Assembly (NCBI GenBank): GCA_903865435.1
Contig: CAIPJS010000076.1
Location: forward strand, 21,180-85,179
Direction of reading: 5' to 3'
Length of the DNA stretch: 64,000 nt
Source of the DNA: an uncultured Bacteroidota bacterium
GTDB taxonomy: Bacteria; Bacteroidota; Bacteroidia; Chitinophagales; Chitinophagaceae
Position numbers and translations under genes: made by a program. Numbering within the stretch: the first letter of the stretch is position 1; each line of letters starts with the position of its first letter. Shown here piece by piece: positions 1 through 9,275 of the stretch. The notes under the pieces were generated by a model that had not been told where the DNA came from, searched no databases, and saw nothing but the letters and a program-made list of their open reading frames with translations.

Positions 1-462
1 TATTCTAAAGTAATTGTTTTTTGTTCTAAAAAAATCAATGTGAAGCAACTGGCCAATAAATTAATGCAAGCAAAACTTTCTGTTGCTGAAATTCATTCCG
101 ATTTAGATCAAAAAAGTAGAGAGCAATATTTACAAGATTTTAGAAATCAAAAGACCAATATTTTAGTAGCCACTGATATTTTAAGCAGAGGCATTGACAT
201 TGATGACATCGATTTAGTCATTAATTACGATGTGCCCAATGATGGAGAAGATTACATTCACAGAATTGGAAGAACTGCTCGGGCAGCTACTTCTGGCACC
301 GCTTTTACTTTGGTCGCCGAAAAAGAACAAAGCAAATTTGCCGAAATTGAAGCCTTATTGGGTGCTCCTGTATTAAAAGGGAAAGTGCCAGAGATGTTTG
401 GCCCTACACCCAATTATGCGCCCAAACAAGCAGGCGCAAAAAAATTTACAAGAAGAAGATAA
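1..462 (+). CDS. DEAD-box RNA helicase, C-terminal part (5' end outside window)
   Basis: This is the second RecA-like (helicase C) domain of an ATP-dependent RNA helicase, which remodels RNA in ribosome assembly or decay. The reading frame is open from base 1 (it reads YSKVIVFCSKK before the GTG the ORF track used), so the gene enters from the left and its Walker and DEAD motifs lie outside. Visible are motif V (TDILSRGIDI followed by VINYDVP) and motif VI (YIHRIGRTAR), which bind RNA and the ATP gamma-phosphate. The tail is short and basic (KKFTRRR), as in RhlE-like enzymes. RhlE subtype is an inference. Confidence 0.93.
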   Translation, partial: YSKVIVFCSKKINVKQLANKLMQAKLSVAEIHSDLDQKSREQYLQDFRNQKTNILVATDILSRGIDIDDIDLVINYDVPNDGEDYIHRIGRTARAATSGTAFTLVAEKEQSKFAEIEALLGAPVLKGKVPEMFGPTPNYAPKQAGAKKFTRRR

Positions 463-507
463 GCGATTTTTTAAAATACATTCATTATAAACTTTTAAAA
501 TTTTACT

Positions 508-1416
508 ATGAAAGCAAACAATTCAAGAAGAAAATTTATTAGTAGTGTAGGTGCCCTTGCAGGTGGGCAATTGCTATTCACCAAGCCAATTGTAAGTCTT
601 GCATCTTTCGGCGTAAATTCTAATGAAAATATAACAGTAGGGCAAATCATGGATCAATTTATTAGTGAAGTGCCAGGGAAATTTTTAAAAGAAACAGTAG
701 ATACTTTAAAATCTGGTTCTAAAGATATAGTCGTAAAAGGAATTGTCACTTCGATGTTTGCCACAGTAGAAGTGATTAAAAAATCCATTGATCTGGGTGC
801 TAATTTTATCATTGCACATGAACCTACTTTTTACAATCACCAAGATGCCACTGAATGGTTGCAAAACGATCCAGTATATCAATACAAAATGGATTTACTT
901 AAAAAAAATAATATCGCTGTTTGGCGCAATCACGATTATGTACACCGTTTAAATCCAGATCCGGTAACATCAACTTTTTTACAAAAATTAGATTGGTTAA
1001 AATACACTACCAAAGCAGTTCCTAAAATGGCTACCTTACCAACCACTAAATTGAAAGACTTAATTACAAAAATGAAAACTACATTAGGCGTGGATCAAGT
1101 TAGATTTATTGGTGATTTGAATCAAGATTGCTCCAAGCTTTTATTTATGTTAGGTGCAAGCGGAGCCAGTTCTCATATTACAGGGATAAGACAATTAAAG
1201 CCTGATGTATTAATATGCGGTGAAATTTCGGAGTGGGAAACTGCCGAATATATTAGAGATGCCAGATCCAAAGGAGACAATGTTTCATTAATCGTACTAG
1301 GGCATATTGCAAGTGAGGAAGCGGGTTCTGAGTTTGTGGCTACTTGGTTGCATCAAAAATATCCAAGTATTAAAACCACGCATGTCCCTGCTGGAAACTC
1401 TTTATCTTTTTATTAA
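508..1416 (+). CDS. NIF3-like dinuclear metal protein with twin-arginine signal
   Basis: This is a 302-residue NIF3/YbgI-family protein. Family members bind two metal ions and form hexameric rings; their biochemical role is poorly known. Visible family signatures are GANFIIAHEPTFYNHQD at about residues 97-113 (metal ligands), NHDYVH near 150, LICGEISEWETAE near 245, and GHIASEEAG near 268 (the second metal-binding block). The N-terminus has SRRKFISS followed by a hydrophobic stretch, which fits a Tat signal. That is odd because characterised NIF3 proteins are cytosolic. The gene lies 45 bp after the helicase on the same strand and has no Shine-Dalgarno sequence. Confidence 0.8.
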   Translation: MKANNSRRKFISSVGALAGGQLLFTKPIVSLASFGVNSNENITVGQIMDQFISEVPGKFLKETVDTLKSGSKDIVVKGIVTSMFATVEVIKKSIDLGANFIIAHEPTFYNHQDATEWLQNDPVYQYKMDLLKKNNIAVWRNHDYVHRLNPDPVTSTFLQKLDWLKYTTKAVPKMATLPTTKLKDLITKMKTTLGVDQVRFIGDLNQDCSKLLFMLGASGASSHITGIRQLKPDVLICGEISEWETAEYIRDARSKGDNVSLIVLGHIASEEAGSEFVATWLHQKYPSIKTTHVPAGNSLSFY

Positions 1417-1461
1417 TTTTTTTGACAAAAATACATTCGACATCACCCACTAAAATATAAT

Positions 1462-2022
1462 ATGAAAATTTCAGAAAAATTAAAACAACGTGCGCAAGAT
1501 TTATGTGAGTTGTGTACAACAGAAATTCCCACCGAAGCATATGCTGTAAGTCCAAAAAATAACGATCTGATTGAAAATGAAGTGGCAGTATGTACTACTT
1601 GCTTAGCCATCATCGAAGGCAAAGAAGCAGGTAACCACTGGCAATGTTTGGCAGGCAGTATTTGGAATACAGCGCCAAGTGTTCAAGCTTTGAGTTATAG
1701 ATTGTTATATGAATTAAAGAACAAGGAATGGGCCAATGAAATTTTAACCTCGGTAGAATTGGAAGAACCTGTGGTCACTTGGGCCCTGAGTGCTTTTATC
1801 AAATCGCCGATACATGTAGACAGCAATGGAACAGAATTATTAAATGGAGATACCGTAGTCTTGACTCAAGGTTTAAATGTGAAGGGCGCCAATTTTATGG
1901 CACCTAAGGGTACCATTGTTAAAAAAATACATTTAGTAGCCGATAACCCTGAACAAATAGAAGGGAAAGTCAATGAGCAAACTATTGTGCTTTTGACAAA
2001 ATACTTAAGAAAGTCGAACTAG
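1462..2022 (+). CDS. phnA: PhnA-type zinc-ribbon protein
   Basis: This 186-residue protein has the PhnA architecture: an N-terminal zinc ribbon (CELC at residues 15-18 and CTTC near 44-47) and a C-terminal PhnA domain with NGTELLNGDTVVL and a final KKIHLVADNPEQIEGK-type strand segment. Despite its name, family members in most bacteria are not part of a phosphonate operon and have no established function; no phn gene is nearby here. The C-terminal domain resembles small SH3-like folds. The extra region between the ribbon and the C-terminal domain is usual in the longer form of this family. It lies 45 bp after the NIF3-like gene and may be co-transcribed with it. Confidence 0.85.
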   Translation: MKISEKLKQRAQDLCELCTTEIPTEAYAVSPKNNDLIENEVAVCTTCLAIIEGKEAGNHWQCLAGSIWNTAPSVQALSYRLLYELKNKEWANEILTSVELEEPVVTWALSAFIKSPIHVDSNGTELLNGDTVVLTQGLNVKGANFMAPKGTIVKKIHLVADNPEQIEGKVNEQTIVLLTKYLRKSN

Positions 2023-2041
2023 TTTTAAATTCTAAATAGGA

Positions 2042-2203
2042 TCAACTACCTCTTGAACCACCAGTTTTAATTGGCTTCTTGGTAGTGCCAGTAGACTTTG
2101 TACTTGCTTTGGCGATAAACTTTGAACTACCTCCTTGAAAAGTAGCTTTAGCGCCAGTGGTGGCTTTTTTATCAGCCACTTTTTTATTAATATGAAATCC
2201 CAT
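2042..2203 (-). CDS. Small basic Lys/Thr/Gly/Ser-rich protein, 53 aa
   Basis: This ORF is below the track's length cut-off. It runs from an ATG at 2203 to a TGA at 2044-2042 and encodes 53 residues beginning MGFHINKKVADKKATTGAK and ending TGGSRGS. About 11 Lys, one Arg and a single Asp make it strongly basic and low-complexity, as expected of a nucleic-acid-associated or disordered peptide. It lies 58 bp downstream of the DUF4337 gene on the same strand and could share its transcript. No Shine-Dalgarno sequence is present, but genes here rarely have one. I do not recognise a family; the gene call rests on an intact frame and position only. Confidence 0.4.
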   Translation of the reverse strand: MGFHINKKVADKKATTGAKATFQGGSSKFIAKASTKSTGTTKKPIKTGGSRGS

Positions 2204-2261
2204 AATTAAACTTTAATACTATAAATATAAATATAATTTTTCAATTGATTGGCATTCAGTT

Positions 2262-2786
2262 TTAAATCCCAATGCCCTCTAATAGAAATAGCAGTCCCGA
2301 AGCCCCTAAAAACAAACTAATTACCCATAAAAACTTTCTTTTGGTTAAAATGGAAATAGCAGATATTGCAATGGCAATTTGAAAAAAGGTGACAGCTTTT
2401 GCAAACTTCTTTTCAATTTCTAAATGTGCTTTTGATGCTGCTTGTAAGGCTTCGGCTGCTTCTTTAATGGTAGCCTGTTCCTTTTTGTATCGATTGTATT
2501 CGGCAGTATCGGTAGAAGCGTTTCCAATTTTGATGGCTTTGATTTCAGCTTTGATGCCTTTTGCTTGGTAAAAAGCCCATTGATCAGATGCTTTAATTTG
2601 ATTGATCACTGCTTCGTTGGAATTGTGGCCTGCGAATAAGCTAGAAATGGCCGCTAATACTGCCATTAAAGCGGTGGATATGGCCACCAACATAGACCAT
2701 TTTTGCTCTTTGCCATTACTGGCATGGTGCACTTGTTCATGAATGGCTTCATGTAAATGTTCGGTGGGTACTTCTATTTCATCCAT
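2262..2786 (-). CDS. DUF4337 family membrane protein
   Basis: This 174-residue protein matches the DUF4337 pattern from memory: an acidic and His-rich N-terminus (VPTEHLHEAIHEQVHHA), a first membrane segment at about 32-52 (LVAISTALMAVLAAISSLFAG), a conserved block with SDQWAFYQAKGIKAEI, a charged helical region (residues 85-130), and two C-terminal hydrophobic segments. Its function is unknown. It is probably an inner-membrane protein with the helical middle part on one side. It stands between the + strand phnA and the divergently transcribed efflux operon, with about 165 bp of upstream region shared with that operon. Confidence 0.82.
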   Translation of the reverse strand: MDEIEVPTEHLHEAIHEQVHHASNGKEQKWSMLVAISTALMAVLAAISSLFAGHNSNEAVINQIKASDQWAFYQAKGIKAEIKAIKIGNASTDTAEYNRYKKEQATIKEAAEALQAASKAHLEIEKKFAKAVTFFQIAIAISAISILTKRKFLWVISLFLGASGLLFLLEGIGI

Positions 2787-2951
2787 ACTTAATAAGTTTA
2801 ATGTCAGGTAGTTAAAGACTAAAATAGGTAAGAATGCTTATTATTTGGTCAAATTTACCTTAAAAGTGCCTTAAACCACATTTTGTCAAGGAAATGCGCC
2901 ATTTATCTTTTAGATCAAAACGAAAAACTAAGAATATAGTATCTTAGTTGC

Positions 2952-4214
2952 ATGTATATTCTGTCCATTTTTACCAAAAAAATAAGTTCAATTTTTATTG
3001 TTTGTGTTTTTTGTTTTGCAAGCAGTTTTGGTCAGCAAAAACAATTGCAAGATTACATAAGTATTGGATTGGACAATAGTCCGCTTTTAAAAGATTTAAA
3101 AAATCAGAAAACGGTTAACTTAATTGACAGTTTAAAAATCTTAGCGGGCTATCAAGTGCAAGTGAATGGCATTAGTACCAATTCTTTTTCCCCTTCTTCC
3201 AATGGATGGGGCTATGATTATGCCATAACCAATGGCACCAATTTTACACAACAAGTAGTGGCCACTAAAAAATTGGTAAGTAAGGAAAATTTGGCCAATC
3301 AACATGAAGCCATTCGTTTATTGAATGAGTCATTGAATGTCTCTGGAAAAATTTCTGCGCAAGATCTTTCTAAATCCATTACAGCCCAATACATTACAGC
3401 TTATGGGGTTCATCAACAAATTATTTTTAATTTAAGTTTATTGGATTTGTTGAAAAAAGAGGTTGCCATTTTAAAGGTCTATACAGAAAAAGGTATTTAT
3501 AAACAAACCGACTATTTAAATTTTATTATTACTACGCAACAACAAGAAATTGTAAATGAGCAATTGGCCGCGCAATATCAAAACGAAATTGCTTCACTCA
3601 ATTATCTATGTGGCATCAAAGACACTGCCCGCGTACTTTTGGCAGATCCGATAATAAAAATAGAACCGCTTGCCGAAATAGAACGCACCATCTATTATCA
3701 GCAATTCATTGTAGATAGTTTTAAATTAAAGAACAACATTGCGCAGGTTGAATACAATTACAAGCCTAAATTGAATTTGTATGCAGATGGGGGGTTCTTA
3801 TCTTCTTTTTCTTACATGGGATACAAAAATTTTGGTGCAAGTGCAGGTGTTTCTTTAACAGTGCCTATCTATGACGGCAATCAAAAAAAGATGCAGTTTA
3901 ATAAAATCAAAATTGCCGAACAAACCAGACAAGATTATCGCGATTTTTTTAAGAAGCAATATGATCAACAAATTATTCAATTATTGCAACAATTGATAGC
4001 CACCAATAAAGTAATTGCACAAGCCGAAAAGCAAATTGTTTTAACAGAAACCTTGATTGATGCGAATAAAAAATTATTAGAAATTGGGGAAGTAAAAATT
4101 ACAGATTATATTTTGGCCATTAATGGGTATTTAAATACTAAAAATACCATTACGCAAAATACCATCAACAAGCTTCAAATTATCAATCAAATTAATTATT
4201 GGAATAAAAAATAG
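2952..4214 (+). CDS. TolC-family outer-membrane efflux protein
   Basis: This is the outer-membrane channel of a tripartite efflux system, 420 residues. It begins with a signal peptide (about residues 1-28, ending FASSFGQQ) and continues with the alternating helical and strand pattern of TolC proteins: long Gln/Leu/Ala-rich helices (for example ITTQQQEIVNEQLAAQYQNE) and two strand segments, the second being LNLYADGGFLSSFSYMGYKNFGASAGVSLTVPIYDG. It is the first gene of an operon: the adaptor gene starts 6 bp later, and the pump follows. It is slightly short for the family, which fits a compact system. Confidence 0.9.
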   Translation: MYILSIFTKKISSIFIVCVFCFASSFGQQKQLQDYISIGLDNSPLLKDLKNQKTVNLIDSLKILAGYQVQVNGISTNSFSPSSNGWGYDYAITNGTNFTQQVVATKKLVSKENLANQHEAIRLLNESLNVSGKISAQDLSKSITAQYITAYGVHQQIIFNLSLLDLLKKEVAILKVYTEKGIYKQTDYLNFIITTQQQEIVNEQLAAQYQNEIASLNYLCGIKDTARVLLADPIIKIEPLAEIERTIYYQQFIVDSFKLKNNIAQVEYNYKPKLNLYADGGFLSSFSYMGYKNFGASAGVSLTVPIYDGNQKKMQFNKIKIAEQTRQDYRDFFKKQYDQQIIQLLQQLIATNKVIAQAEKQIVLTETLIDANKKLLEIGEVKITDYILAINGYLNTKNTITQNTINKLQIINQINYWNKK

Positions 4215-4220
4215 CCTAGC

Positions 4221-5138
4221 ATGAATTATAATAAAATTTTAGTCATTCCTTTTTTCTTGATTATGGCTTGTAAGCCTGCTGCTAAAGAAGCAGAGGAAAC
4301 CAATAAAGAAGCAATAGGCACGCCCGTTACGCTTACTTCTCCCGAAAAAGGCAATATGAAAGATGTAGTAGAAGTGAATGCGGTTTCGGCTTTCTTATTA
4401 AAATCGGCCGTTAAATCCAATAGCAATGGTTATTTACAAGTGGTCAATGCGACCCTTGGAAAATTAGTGAACAAAGGGGATGAATTATTTGTGATCAAAA
4501 CAAAAGAAGCCAATTCATTAGGCAATGCTTTAACTAAATTAGATTCCTCTTTTCATTTTGATGGAACCATACATATTAAATCACCAGGTACTGGATATAT
4601 TACGCAAATCAATTACCGCATTGGAGATTACGTGCAAGATGGTGAAGCCTTGGCCACTATTACAGATACCAAAAGCTTTGTGTTTTTATTAGACCTGCCT
4701 TATGAGTTAAAATCCTATCTGCCCAACAACCATCAATTGGAATTAAAGTTACCAGATGGCAGTACTTTAAATGGCATTTTGGAAGCACCCATGCCCATGG
4801 TAGATGCAGTTTCTCAAACTCAAAATTTTATCATCAAAGTAAACACCAGCAATCCAATTCCTGAAAACTTAATTGCAAAAGTGGCCTTAGTCAAAAAATT
4901 AAAAATCAATACTACTTCCATTCCCAAAGCTGCTTTGCTATCTAATGATACCCAAACAGAATTTTGGGTAATGAAAATGATGGACAGTGTGACTGCTGTT
5001 AGGGTAGATGTTAAAAAGGGAATTGAAACCAATAGTAATGTTGAAATTCTATCCCCACAATTATTTCCTAAGGACAAATTAGTACTCACTGGACATTATG
5101 GCTTGGCAGATACAGCAAAAGTGATTGTCAATAAATAA
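4221..5138 (+). CDS. RND periplasmic adaptor lipoprotein (membrane fusion protein)
   Basis: This is the adaptor of the RND pump, 305 residues. A lipoprotein signal ends in LIMAC (Cys17), so it is probably anchored to the inner membrane by lipid. The first lipoyl half (NGYLQVVNATLGKLVNKGDELF, about 72-95) and the second (GTGYITQINYRIGDYVQDGEAL, about 125-150) are separated by only about 30 residues. The usual coiled-coil alpha-hairpin is therefore absent. A beta-barrel domain and a membrane-proximal domain follow. It is shorter than typical adaptors (350-400 aa). It lies between the TolC-like and pump genes with gaps of 6 and 11 bp. Confidence 0.88.
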   Translation: MNYNKILVIPFFLIMACKPAAKEAEETNKEAIGTPVTLTSPEKGNMKDVVEVNAVSAFLLKSAVKSNSNGYLQVVNATLGKLVNKGDELFVIKTKEANSLGNALTKLDSSFHFDGTIHIKSPGTGYITQINYRIGDYVQDGEALATITDTKSFVFLLDLPYELKSYLPNNHQLELKLPDGSTLNGILEAPMPMVDAVSQTQNFIIKVNTSNPIPENLIAKVALVKKLKINTTSIPKAALLSNDTQTEFWVMKMMDSVTAVRVDVKKGIETNSNVEILSPQLFPKDKLVLTGHYGLADTAKVIVNK

Positions 5139-5149
5139 TTAAAAAATCT

Positions 5150-8100
5150 ATGAGAAATATTTTTTCTAATTATAAAAATCCAATCATTGTCTTAGCCGTT
5201 TTTATATTGCTAGGGGGTTTCTTTGCCTACAGCAAATTGCAAACTGCATTGTTCCCAGAAATCACTTTCCCAAAAATTAAAGTGATTGCGGATGCTGGAC
5301 AGTTGCCTGTGAAAAAAATGATGGTGACGGTTACAAGACAATTAGAAAATGCCATCAAGCAAGTACCCGATTTAAAAATGATTCGCAGCACCACAAGTAG
5401 GGGTAGTGCCGAGATTTCTGCTTACATGGATTGGAAGGCCAATATCGACATCAGTCAACAAAGAATCGAATCCAAAATAAACGAGATTCGAAATACGCTT
5501 CCTGCTGAAACCAATATTACAGTAGAAAGAATGAATCCCTCTATTTTGCCCATTGCAGGATATTCGTTAGAAAGTACGACCAAATCGCCCATCGAAATGA
5601 AGCTCTTGGCATTGTATACCATCAAACCTTTTCTATCTCAAGTAGAAGGTGTGGCTGAAATTAGAGTGATTGGTGGTAAGACCAAAGAATATTGGGCCAT
5701 TTTAAATACCCAAAAAATGAGCGCATTGGGTATTACTCCAGATGTAATTAGTACCGCTTTAGGGCAAACCAATTTTATAAAGTCCAATGGCTATTTATCT
5801 GATTACAGGTTATTGTATTTAACTGTAACCGATGCGGCGGTTACTTCCATAAGTCAATTGGAAAATTTGGTAGTAAAAAATGATGGCAAAAGAATTGTGT
5901 TGATGAAAGACATTGCTGATGTTAAAATACAAGAAGCAAAAGAATATGTGAAGATTAATGCCAATGGTAAAGATGGCTTGTTGTTAGCGGTAATCAAACA
6001 ACCCAATAGCAATTTGATTAGCATCACAGATAATTTGAATATAAAATTAAAAGAATTACAAAAGATCATTCCTAAAGATGTTCAAATTAAACCATTTTAT
6101 GTTCAAGCCGATTTCGTACAAGATTCTATTAAAAGCGTAACTGACAGTTTATGGATGGGATTGGGCTTGGCTATTTTTGTTGCTATTTTATTTTTACGCT
6201 CTTTGAAATCTAGCTCGGTTATATTAATCACAATTCCCATCATTATTTCTTTGACCTTATTGTTGTTGTATGCGTTTGGTCAAACTTTTAATATTATGAC
6301 TTTGGGAGCATTGGCAGCCGCCATTGGTTTGATTATTGATGATGCCATTGTAGTGGTAGAGCAAATACATCGTACGCACGAAGAATTTCCAAATGAGCCT
6401 ACCAATAGTTTGGTGGTCAAAGCCATTAAGTATTTATTACCCGCCATGATTGGCTCTTCATTGAGTACCATCGTTATTTTCTTACCTTTTGAATTAATGA
6501 GTGGGGTGGCAGGAGCTTATTTTAAAGTGCTTACCAATACCATGATCATTGCCTTGGTTTGTTCTTTCTTTGTTACTTGGATCATCTTACCCATCTTGTA
6601 TATTTTATTTACAAAAAATGCAGAGGGCGACTCAAAAAAACAAGTAGTTCAATTAGAAGCAAAAGTAAAAACACAAAAATGGGTAGGTTTATTTATAAAA
6701 AAACCTATCATTAGTATAGGAATTATTGCTGCGCTAATTATGGCCATTGTTTTTATCCTGCCTAAATTAGAAACTGGATTTTTACCAGAGATGGATGAAG
6801 GAAGTATTGTTTTTGATTATAATTCGCCCCCAGGCACTTCTTTAGAAGAAACAGATAGAATGCTGCGTGAAGTAGAAAAGCTATTGGTACAAGTGCCTGA
6901 AGTAAAAGCGTATAGCCGACGAACAGGTACCCAGCTTGGATTTTTTATTACTGAACCCAATAGAGGAGATTATTTAATCCAATTAAAAAAAGACAGAACC
7001 AAGACCACCGAAGAAGTTATTAGCGATATTCGAAAAAAAGTAGAAGCAAGCCAACCGGCACTTAGAATTGATTTTGGACAAGTCATTGGCGATATGCTAG
7101 GTGATTTGATGACTTCGGTTCAACCTATTGAAGTAAAAATATTTGGAACCGATCAAGATAAATTAAAAGTATTGTCGCATCAAGTGGCTGCCATTATTAC
7201 TAAAGTAGAAGGCACGGCCGATGTTTTTGATGGTGTAGTGATTGCAGGTCCTTCCATCGACATTCAACCTAATTCGACTACTTTGGCCCAATATGGAATC
7301 ACCCCTGCTAATTTGCAATTTCAAATGCAATCTAGTTTAGAAGGCAATGTGGTGGGGTCGGTCTATGATCAAAATCAATTTAGCAATTTAAGATTGGTAT
7401 ATCCAGGTAGCAAAAGTTTAAGTGTAGCTGATATAAAAAATACACCTATCTTTTTACCAAATGGTAAACTAAAACCCATCAATGAATTGGCCGCCATTAA
7501 AATCAACGAAGGGGATGCCGAAATTCAAAGAGAGAATTTACAATCCATGGGGGTAGTTACTGGTAGATTAGAAGGTAGAGATTTAGGAAGTGTCATTAAA
7601 GACATTCAATCTGAAATTAAAAACAAAATAAATTTACCACAGGGTTATGCTATTGTTTATGGTGGCTCTTATGCCGATCAGCAACAGTCTTTCAAAGAAT
7701 TACTTTTAATTTTAATTACCTCTAGCTTATTGGTATTTGGTGTGATTCTATTTTTATTCAAAGAATTTAAAATTGCCATCATCATTTTATTGGTTTCTGT
7801 CTTGGGTATTTGTGGTAGTGTTTTAGGTTTATTCATCACTGGCACTCCACTAAACGTAGGTAGTTATACGGGTTTGATTATGATTGTGGGCATTATTGGA
7901 GAAAATGCCATTTTCACCTTCTTGCAATTCAAGGCTTCCTATTTAACGAATAACAATGTGGATGAATCTATTATTTATTCTATATCTACCAGATTAAGGC
8001 CTAAATTAATGACGGCTTTTGGCGCCATTATTGCATTGATGCCCATAGCCTTAGGTATTGGTACTGGGGCTCAATTGCACCAACCCTTGGCCATTGCAGT

Positions 8101-8182
8101 GATTGGGGGATTTGTAATGGCACTGCCTTTATTGTTAATCGTTTTACCTAGTTTTATACGAATGGTATATCAAAAGAAATAA
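5150..8182 (+). CDS. RND efflux transporter permease
   Basis: This is the inner-membrane proton-driven pump, 1010 residues, the usual length for AcrB/MdtB-type proteins. TM1 lies at about 10-28. Two large periplasmic loops and two groups of membrane helices (about 330-490 and 855-1005) are visible. The TM4 motif GLIIDDAIVVVEQ carries paired Asp residues near 397-398 that relay protons, as in the HAE1 drug-efflux class. PEMDEGSIVFDYNSPPG starts the second loop, as in other RND pumps. The substrate cannot be told from sequence; the DD pattern favours organic compounds over metals. It is the third gene of the operon. Confidence 0.93.
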   Translation: MRNIFSNYKNPIIVLAVFILLGGFFAYSKLQTALFPEITFPKIKVIADAGQLPVKKMMVTVTRQLENAIKQVPDLKMIRSTTSRGSAEISAYMDWKANIDISQQRIESKINEIRNTLPAETNITVERMNPSILPIAGYSLESTTKSPIEMKLLALYTIKPFLSQVEGVAEIRVIGGKTKEYWAILNTQKMSALGITPDVISTALGQTNFIKSNGYLSDYRLLYLTVTDAAVTSISQLENLVVKNDGKRIVLMKDIADVKIQEAKEYVKINANGKDGLLLAVIKQPNSNLISITDNLNIKLKELQKIIPKDVQIKPFYVQADFVQDSIKSVTDSLWMGLGLAIFVAILFLRSLKSSSVILITIPIIISLTLLLLYAFGQTFNIMTLGALAAAIGLIIDDAIVVVEQIHRTHEEFPNEPTNSLVVKAIKYLLPAMIGSSLSTIVIFLPFELMSGVAGAYFKVLTNTMIIALVCSFFVTWIILPILYILFTKNAEGDSKKQVVQLEAKVKTQKWVGLFIKKPIISIGIIAALIMAIVFILPKLETGFLPEMDEGSIVFDYNSPPGTSLEETDRMLREVEKLLVQVPEVKAYSRRTGTQLGFFITEPNRGDYLIQLKKDRTKTTEEVISDIRKKVEASQPALRIDFGQVIGDMLGDLMTSVQPIEVKIFGTDQDKLKVLSHQVAAIITKVEGTADVFDGVVIAGPSIDIQPNSTTLAQYGITPANLQFQMQSSLEGNVVGSVYDQNQFSNLRLVYPGSKSLSVADIKNTPIFLPNGKLKPINELAAIKINEGDAEIQRENLQSMGVVTGRLEGRDLGSVIKDIQSEIKNKINLPQGYAIVYGGSYADQQQSFKELLLILITSSLLVFGVILFLFKEFKIAIIILLVSVLGICGSVLGLFITGTPLNVGSYTGLIMIVGIIGENAIFTFLQFKASYLTNNNVDESIIYSISTRLRPKLMTAFGAIIALMPIALGIGTGAQLHQPLAIAVIGGFVMALPLLLIVLPSFIRMVYQKK

Positions 8183-8219
8183 TTTTTATCTAATTTTCTA
8201 CTCAAATATTAAACCAAAC

Positions 8220-9221
8220 ATGAAAAAATCAATCTTCTTAGTGGCGCTTGCATTCTGTGTGCTTCAAATTTTTGCACAAAGCAAATTTTCACAAACCAAT
8301 GTTTTTCACATAGCAAGTCCGGGTGGCTGGGATTATATCAGTATCAATCCTGCATCTAACAAATTATACATGTCGCACGGTACCCAAGTAAATATCTTAG
8401 ATAAAATTACTGGTGATTCATTAGGCGTTATTGCAAACACAGCAGGTGTGCATGGTATTGCATTTATCAATGCTTCTAATAAAGGCTATACCAGTAATGG
8501 TAGAACCAATGATGTGACTGTATTCAATTTAACTACCAATGAAGTCATTTCAAGAATTCCAACTGGTGAAAATCCTGATGCTATTTTTTACGATGAGTTC
8601 TCTAAAAAAATTATTACTTGCAACGGCAGAAGTAAAGACCTTTCTGTGATTGATCCTACTACAGATAAAGTAGTGGCCACCATTCCAGTGGGTGGGAAAC
8701 CAGAAACTGCAGTAAGTAATGATGCAGGACATGTGTATGTGAATGTAGAAGACAAAAATGAAATTGTAGATATAGACATTACAAAAAATGTGGTATTGGC
8801 ACATTGGTCTATCATGCCTGGTGAGTCTCCAACTGGTTTGGCCATAGACAATGCTACGCATCGTTTGTTTGCTGGTTGCGAAAAACAATTGATTGTATTG
8901 GATGCAACCAATGGTAAGGTGGTAGACAAGCTACCAATTGGTGATGGTTGTGATGGCGTTGCTTTTGACAATAAATTAAAATTTATTTTCACTTCTAACG
9001 GAGAAGGTACTGTAACGGTTATTAAAGAAAACAGTGCCACCGATTTTAAAGTAGTCGAAACTTTAAAAACTAAAAAAGGGGCAAGAACCATTGGTAACGA
9101 TGAGTCTACACACAATATTTACCTACCTACTGCCGATTTTGAAAAGCAAGAAGCTGGTGATAAATCAAGACCTAAAATGATTCCAGGAAGTTTTCAAATT
9201 TTGGTTTTCGGTAGAAAATAA
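8220..9221 (+). CDS. Exported YVTN/YncE-like beta-propeller protein
   Basis: This 333-residue exported protein has a signal peptide (about 1-20, ending QIFAQ) and at least five YVTN-type blades, seen as repeats such as DLSVIDPTTDKVVATIPVGGKPE and QLIVLDATNGKVVDKLPIGDGCDG. YncE-like propellers sit in the periplasm or at the cell surface and usually bind ligands or partners; no enzyme activity is implied. It follows the RND pump after 37 bp and is terminated by a clear hairpin, so it is probably the last gene of the efflux operon. A link between propeller and pump is inferred from position only. Confidence 0.88.
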   Translation: MKKSIFLVALAFCVLQIFAQSKFSQTNVFHIASPGGWDYISINPASNKLYMSHGTQVNILDKITGDSLGVIANTAGVHGIAFINASNKGYTSNGRTNDVTVFNLTTNEVISRIPTGENPDAIFYDEFSKKIITCNGRSKDLSVIDPTTDKVVATIPVGGKPETAVSNDAGHVYVNVEDKNEIVDIDITKNVVLAHWSIMPGESPTGLAIDNATHRLFAGCEKQLIVLDATNGKVVDKLPIGDGCDGVAFDNKLKFIFTSNGEGTVTVIKENSATDFKVVETLKTKKGARTIGNDESTHNIYLPTADFEKQEAGDKSRPKMIPGSFQILVFGRK

Positions 9222-9238
9222 TTCCAAATTAAATTCTT

Positions 9239-9275
9239 AAATGGCCTATTGCTACATAGTTTTAGGCCATTTTTT
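9239..9275 (+). terminator. Rho-independent terminator after the efflux/propeller operon
   Basis: A 10-bp perfect stem (AAATGGCCTA at 9239-9248 with TAGGCCATTT at 9263-9272) encloses a 14-nt loop and runs into TTTTTT. It sits 18 bp after the propeller stop codon. It also overlaps the 5' end of the 346-residue ORF in the track, which argues against that long start. Confidence 0.85.

Noticed and set aside
8550-9115. Minus-strand ORFs of 112 and 175 aa opposite the YVTN propeller gene
   Set aside because: They lie wholly within a clear coding gene, lack recognisable domains, and have compositions of reverse-frame translations.
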